From the NCBI RefSeq assembly GCF_000006405.1, contig NW_003206658.1, positions 1,421,680 through 1,447,233 on the forward strand: a stretch of DNA of 25,554 nucleotides, given 5' to 3'. Under the pieces are notes generated by a model, which did no database searches, was not told where the DNA came from, and was given only the letters and a program-made list of their open reading frames with translations. Each line of letters starts with the position of its first letter. Within the stretch, counting starts at the first letter, position 1. A program made the translations under genes and the position numbers. Shown here piece by piece: positions 20,363 to 25,554 of the stretch. This stretch comes from Perkinsus marinus ATCC 50983 (lineage: Eukaryota > Perkinsozoa > Perkinsida > Perkinsidae).

Positions 20363-20772
20363 TCAACGTTCAGTAGGAAATCTCGCTGTACGTTTTCTGG
20401 AGACTGCCTTCCTTAACATGATGGCCTCCTGTGTGGTTGGGATGTCGCTTAATGCACGTGTTGGGTTGGTGTAGACTTGCAGACTGTGTCTATGTGAGGA
20501 GATGACTTCAAGCACGGGGTAGTGATGATACAGTATTGAAAGAAAAGATTGGAACATATCGTCAGTACGCGGAGGATGAATCGAAAGCACAGGGCGGATG
20601 ATGTCCGAAATCTTACTCACCTCTTTGGTGATCTTTTTACAGTGGGTTATATCTTTCGTGTGGTCAATGGTGAATTTGACCTGTTCTCATTACCTCTTTT
20701 ACAATACACAACTCGATGGGTTCCACAGTCGATGAAGTCTACAGGAATTATCTTAGGATAGAGATCATTCAT
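20363..20772 (-). CDS. small basic protein, about 61-70 residues, exon joins tentative
   Basis: ATG 20772 follows an acceptor-like TTTTGCGCAG. The first exon reads MNDLYPKIIPVDFIDCGTHR and may run on as VVYCKRG. Another frame then gives VKFTIDHTKDITHCKKITKE (to 20610) ending at a clear GTGAGTAAG donor. After an intron ending CCACACAG, the last exon gives EAIMLRKAVSRKRTARFPTER with stop at 20363. The first two segments join in phase only with an intron of about 32 nt (GTTGTG...AACAG), shorter than any other here, so that join is uncertain. The product would be small and Lys/Arg-rich, as ribosomal or mitochondrial accessory proteins often are, but I do not recognise it. It lies about 125 nt downstream of the next gene on the same strand. 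Confidence 0.4.
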
Positions 20773-20897
20773 TGTCTGCGCAAAACAGCAGGCAGACTCA
20801 ACTCGCCAGATAGCAGATGTGGGTAAATTGCGGGAAGGTGGTTCATCCACAAGACTGGAACAACTCAACTAACAACTGTGATTACACCTTGAAAAAG

Positions 20898-21438
20898 CTA
20901 GAGCATGTTTCCATCTTTGGCCTCTTTCAATGCATGCATGGCCGACTTAGCGGCCGACGCTCCCTGAACTCCTGCCTGGGCTCCCTAATATGCCATTATC
21001 GTACAACCACCCACTCCAACTTCCTCACAGCCTCAGCCATTATCTTCGCCACCCTCGGATGACTGATCAACCCCGCAGCTTTCGACATGTGAGTCGCCGC
21101 TTGGACAAACTCGTCGTGACTCTCGTTCAGCTACTCTCACTCATATCCAGCGGGAAACCTCAGAGGACTCACATAATCATTCGCTGTTGAGGCGAACCCG
21201 CAACATCCCGCTGATTTCACTGGTACTGCCCAGCCCAAGAAGTCCGTGTGGACCTGACGACCAATATTTGATCCACATGGGCAGCCTTCTCACCTGACGA
21301 GCAGCCAACCCTATTGCCGCCAGCAGCTGGTCATTCATAGAATATTCACACCTTACAATGTCGGTCAATGCTTACACCCCCGAGTGGATCATATCATTGC
21401 ACTCACCCGGAAGATATACCCAACACATTGTTCGATGG
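20898..21438 (-). CDS. unrecognised protein, C-terminal exons; N-terminus not resolved
   Basis: Phase-consistent exons in gene order: about 21438-21407 (IEQCVGYIFR), 21326-21294 (LLAAIGLAARQ), 21253-21173 (VHTDFLGWAVPVKSAGCCGF and on), 21130-21011 (LNESHDEFVQAATHMSKAAG and on) and 20984-20898 (GAQAGVQGASAAKSAMHALK, stop at 20898). Introns are 80, 40, 42 and 26-60 nt; for the last, the donor may be GTGAGG at about 21028 or GTGGTT at 21010. The sequence is rich in Ala and amphipathic helices, with a CC pair and a moderately hydrophobic segment. The first exon should lie between 21439 and about 21705, where several frames compete. I do not recognise the family. It sits between PEX7 and the small basic gene on the same strand. 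Confidence 0.5.
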
Positions 21439-21824
21439 CTGCCCAAGGAAAAGATCCTACTATTACTCATATCGACTAACCACGGCAGGAGGTGAATGGT
21501 CATGTCTACACAGATCAGGTTATCCACCTCGTGTAAAATGAGGAGAAAAATCTTTTTCTCTTTTTTTCCCACACAAGAAAACTTGTGTAGAGAACATATT
21601 AGAAAATCGTAGAAATCTTGTTTCGCTGTACCCACGCAGCGAATATTGACAACACCACCCTTCACACACGAGCAAATGTAAAAATGAAACCCAAATCATC
21701 ATCTTAACGTTGACCAGTCACTGTGCCAAGAGGACGCTGTTGAAACCGAGGGATGGTTACCCCCGATGGAAGCGGGCGACCTTGAGCTGAGCAACAGAGC
21801 CTCGAAGACGATGGTCATTATCCG

Positions 21825-23496
21825 CTAACCTTTTGCGATATCCCAAACACGAACTTGACGATCCCATCCGACGGAAGCAGCCAAACTGAGAAACAGCGTG
21901 ACAGCCCTTTGCGAATGATGATGCCGTTACTTTGACGTGAACAGGGAGAGGTCAACTCCGTAGACGAATTCTGAGTGATGGTCAAATCTGTCCACTAGAT
22001 GTCCCTGCGCAGAATTGGCTTCTAGATCCCAGACGAACACAGCCATATCGCTGGGAAAAAAGCGGAGCGAAGCTCTGTAGATCACACGTTTTAGCAGCAA
22101 TACTTACTAGCCGCCGCTGATGACCGTCCTCGAGTTGTGTGGATGGCACTTCACCCGTCTTACCGCCAACTCATGGCCAGCCATAGTAACCTACAACGGT
22201 GGCTATCTTCCCTCACCAGAGCATGGGATAACTCCATGGAGCATAAGAGTGGCTCGTTCGGCCGTCCAAGAGGGAACGTGGTGATGATAATTGGCCTACC
22301 AGCGGTGCTGAAGGGTTCCGCAAATCCCAACTCCGCACGACTCGATCGACCCCAGCGGTGACAATGACGCTATCGGCATATTTGTTCCAGTCACATGAGA
22401 GGATCTCCCCGTCATGGGCATGTGGTATCACAATGGACGGCGCCGTCTGATTCTGAGGAGAGCCTAATAAGTCCATCGCTCTGAATCGAAGGACGACGTC
22501 GACTTGGGTAATACAAAATAGTGTAAGTCCAGATGAACCCACATTCCGAGTTGCTGATCAGAACAACGGCTGGAATCAATACTGAAAAACTAAATTCAGA
22601 ATTAGATGTACCAGCCGCTGAAATTTAGCGAACACTATGAGGTCGATGAGCTTACTCCGGCCTTGACGTCGTGCAAACAGACCTTCGCATCCCCGCCGAC
22701 AGTCGCAAGCCAACTGGCATTGCGTGGCGACCACGAGCAGGCGTAGATCACACCCGTGTGTCGACCTTCCAACCGCAGACCCACTGCACCCTGAAGAAAA
22801 GTACACATAAATTTCATGAAGAGAAGCATTAAAACAAGTAGAACCACTACGACTGACCAAGAGTAGAAACAAGAAAAATAACTATACACTGGCGGTCGGG
22901 ATAATCGAAATCGCCTCGGGCTCACCTTAGGAAGGTCCCACACGTTGATGACTCTATCCCAACCCACCGAAGCTAGTAACGTAGGGAGCATCGCATTGCA
23001 CTCTATCCATCCGATCTGGATCACACACAGAGGACTCGACCATACCCCACAAGAAGTCTCGTCACCTCAGCTGTATGACCAACAAGATTCGCTATGGGCA
23101 AGTTGCCCGTCGGTGATGTTATATCAAAGACTTTGATACTGCCGTCACCGGTAGCGGCGAAAACCTACACCCAACAACAACTTGCATCGATTTTTCCTCG
23201 CCAAAAAGAAACTCACAATTTTATCGTTGTCTTCTGCCCAGGCGAGATCAAAGCAGCCGTCCTTGGTGATGTACTCCTTGGTCTCTGATGAGCGGGAGAG
23301 GTCCAACACTACTAACTGAGCGTGAAGACAACGAGTAATTATCGAAAAATGGAAGATCTGATTCTCATCTCCTCACTTTGCCGTTTCCAACTATGCCATA
23401 ATATTGCGCCGTAGCCACTCCCAGAATGTGTGAATTAAATGGTGAGAATTGACAAGAGTAGCCAGCAAAGTGCGTCGTCGTCTGGAAGGTTGACAT
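21825..23496 (-). CDS. PEX7: peroxisomal targeting signal 2 receptor PEX7 (WD40), nine exons
   Basis: Exons in gene order, all phase-matched: 23496-23377, 23315-23217, 23164-23066, 23015-22926, 22790-22656, 22452-22300, 22190-22108, 22050-21931, 21885-21825; 319 residues, against about 320 in other eukaryotes. It starts MSTFQTTTHFAGYSCQFSPF with ATAQYYGIVGNG, the typical PEX7 N-terminus. WD repeats follow: ATGDGSIKVFDI, ASVGWDRVINVWDLPK, ATVGGDAKVCLHDVKAG, TAGVDRVVRSWDLRNP and a final ASVGWDRQVRVWDIAKG. The diagnostic stretch PHAHDGEILSCDWNKYADS matches the family's HxAEILSCDWxKY. The protein binds PTS2 cargo in the cytosol and brings it to the peroxisome. Several introns are 50-61 nt. It starts 94 nt downstream of the PRP18 stop. 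Confidence 0.93.
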
Positions 23497-23590
23497 GGAC
23501 GGCTCACAGGGAGTGATAAAAAATCTGGCAACACCCACAGAGTTCCGCCCGCGCTAGTGAACTCAAAGTACCGGTATGGAGGGGTTAACT

Positions 23591-25546
23591 TCAGTTGACC
23601 ATATCGCTCGGATCGTCGGTTGGCCACATCTCCTGCGATTTTGTTATCAGCCGCTTCACGCACTGGATGTATTTCCGTGTAGTTTCATCGTTCAGGATAT
23701 GTGCACATTGATTCGAGCCGATCTGTCGTTAGCAGCTCGGTCTTGGATACCCCACTGGGTGACACCCACCGGGCCAGGGCGCATCACCTGTCACCACCGT
23801 GGATCATAAGGTAAAACCCATTACAAAAGATGGCTCACCGATTGCCAGAAGCATATAGAACTCATTGGCCTCACGGTACTTCTTCATGCCACTCAGCTTC
23901 GCAATAGAATGTAGTTTCGTCTGGATCTCCTCGTCCAGCGAGCCCGTCTTGAGTCTGTTCAGCAGTGGCTTAAGGTATTGCTTGGTTTGCCGGTATTGAG
24001 CTGAGAGGAGCGATAACGACTGAAGGGAGCCGCGGTTAACTCACCTGTCAAGTTTCGACCCGCAGCGGTTTGCTTCATCTCATCTGGTCGTGCGCCGAGC
24101 TCTGTCTCCCATGCTTTCAGAATCTTCCTTATCCATCGTATGACTTCACGATCTTCAGGTTTGACCAAACCTAAAATGCAAAGGGCTGAGCCGAGAATCG
24201 AACCCGGGACCTCGCGCACCCGAAGCGCGAATCATACCACTAGACCACACAGCCGGATGAAAACACAAACACTGCTACACGCATGGTCGAATCGCAAGTC
24301 GTTCGTACCCAGCTTACTCTCATCTTCCGCCTGTGCCGGTCCCTCCACTGCTTCCTCATGCATCACCTAACACACAATGAGAGCCTCTCTACACGCCCCT
24401 CACATCAACCATACCTCCTGCAGGACATTAGTCTGGCCATCTTCATCATCTCGAGGAGCCCTCGAGGACAGCCCAACCAATCGCAAATACCTATCATCCG
24501 TCTTTCTCGGACCACCTCCCTCTCCCCCACGCTCACCTTCCCTTGTCCGATTCTCCGAAGAGAGTACAGGGCTCCCCGATCGCTCGGAGCTGCTCGAACA
24601 CTTCGTATAGATCCTCCTCGTCCATCAACGTCTCGTCCGTCCACGAGTCAATATCATCAATACTCAACAACCTGATGAATCAACCCAAAATTTTAATCCC
24701 AGGATCGACTGAGCTCACCCCAGTCCATTAGAATTCTGATCATCTCCACTCGAGCCATCATGTTTCCTCTTAGATCGCATCCGCTTGCCATGTTCGATCT
24801 CTTTATGAAGCTCCGATATACGGGCCTGACGAAGTAACTCTAGACCCAGTGCTTCCCACCAACACTATACCGTCCTCACACTACTCTACCAATACACAGA
24901 CGCACGCCTCCTGAGCGACATATTATCCGATTTGGTGCTCATCGCGTGTTCTATTACGACGTTCCCGAGCATCAGGAGAACTCCAGTCCTATCGTATATC
25001 AGATATACAAGACCGAACCATCCCCTCAGACTCTACGGAATTCACTTCATTTCATTAATTTTATCTAATCAGATACCCTATTATCAGAATGAAGTTTATT
25101 CTCCTCACTGGGTTCCTACGATAAACGGAGGCTTGCCCTCGATCTTCAACTGAGGTAGTCGATAGTAAATTCAATTAAAATAATACATCACATCGGAAAG
25201 GAAGTATCTTGGCAGAGGTTATCTCGTCCTGTGAACAACATTCCTCGGGGTGATGATAAACGAGACAATTCAAAGGGCTAAAACTGATCCCTCGTGAGCT
25301 AATGTGCATCGATGCGTGTCGGACTAAGCCGTGTTGTCGTAGTAGGCGTTGGACTTTAAACTCACACACACATAACATAGAATTTGCAACCCTTATTACA
25401 ACACGTTGGAGTTCCCTCTGCCGTTCCTTCTCCCTCTCCCTCTCTCGCTCCTCCAAGTACTCCTCCTTCCTCTTCTTCTCGAGATCACCTCGCCGACCAC
25501 AACTCCGTCCAGCCCCTCCGGCTATCATTGCAGCAAGCTCATCCAT
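23591..25546 (-). CDS. PRPF18: pre-mRNA-splicing factor PRP18, eight exons, with two frame slips in the last exon
   Basis: Exons in gene order: 25546-25400, about 24864-24719, 24671-24537, 24490-24415, 24366-24318, 24170-24045, 24000-23839, 23787-23591; about 345 residues, close to human PRP18 (342). Family blocks are [17 protein letters not shown], the PRP4-like motif [82 protein letters not shown] and [22 protein letters not shown]18 acts in the second step of splicing with the U5 snRNP. In the last exon the conserved sequence changes frame between DAPWP and GVTQW (one extra base near 23768-23773) and returns before HILNDE (one base short near 23698-23706). The net length is what a whole gene would have. 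The start of exon 2 is less certain. Intron 5 contains a tRNA-Pro gene. Confidence 0.88.
24183..24254 (-). tRNA. tRNA-Pro(CGG): tRNA-Pro (anticodon CGG), nested in PRP18 intron 5
   Basis: On the minus strand the 72-nt sequence folds as acceptor GGCTGTG/CTCAGCC (one T-T mismatch), D-arm with TCTAGTGGTATGA, and anticodon stem CGCGC/GCGCG around loop TTCGGGT (anticodon CGG). A five-base variable loop and T-arm CCGGG TTCGATT CTCGG follow. A-box-like (TGGTCTAGTGGT) and B-box (GGTTCGATTCT) sequences are in place. It closely resembles eukaryotic tRNA-Pro. The CCA end is not encoded. It decodes CCG. The gene lies wholly within the 147-nt intron 24317-24171 on the same strand, and its 3' end is 12 nt from the exon. 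The only downstream T run, TTTT, is part of the intron's TTTTAG acceptor. Confidence 0.93.
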
Positions 25547-25554
25547 TTTTTGGA

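Overview
The window is nuclear DNA from a unicellular eukaryote with compact, intron-rich genes. Nearly all introns that homology lets me place are GT-AG, usually start GTGAG or GTAAG, and several are only 40-52 nt long. Neighbouring same-strand genes lie about 75-115 nt apart, and pyrimidine-AG acceptor-like tracts sit just before some start codons. This, with the protein content, fits an alveolate, perhaps a perkinsid (Perkinsus-like). That placement is an inference, not read from a marker gene.

Layout. 1-155 (-): 5' end of an unrecognised gene. 1718-2329 (+): putative secreted protein. 3332-4396 (-): Ser/Arg-rich CPHC protein. 5150-7069 (-): purple acid phosphatase-type metallophosphoesterase. 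7480-7538: a long hairpin. 7765-8152: relic of an LTR-retrotransposon integrase C-terminus. 8493-10762 (-): CDC37 co-chaperone, seven exons. 10875-13081 (-): DTWD1, a tRNA acp3U methyltransferase-like enzyme, with a cluster of palindromes in one intron. 13455-15467 (+): cytoplasmic poly(A)-binding protein. 15468-16738: noncoding, with a degenerate direct repeat. 16739-18443 (+): probable Tim44-like mitochondrial protein. 18536-20248 (+): unrecognised 505-residue protein. 20363-20772 (-): small basic protein. 20898-21438 (-): unrecognised protein, N-terminus unresolved. 21825-23496 (-): PEX7, nine exons. 23591-25546 (-): splicing factor PRP18, eight exons, with a tRNA-Pro(CGG) gene inside its fifth intron.

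Most identifiable genes are housekeeping: translation (PABP, tRNA-Pro, DTWD1), splicing (PRP18), chaperone work (CDC37), peroxisomal import (PEX7) and probably mitochondrial biogenesis. They are not an operon-like pathway. The most interesting signals are non-protein ones: a tRNA nested against a 3' splice site, B-box (tRNA T-arm) remnants repeatedly found in introns and gene gaps, an intronic cluster of near-perfect palindromes, and two mutually compensating frame slips in PRP18. I did not find a clearly new multi-gene system. Exon joins were worked out by eye from frame, phase and family similarity.
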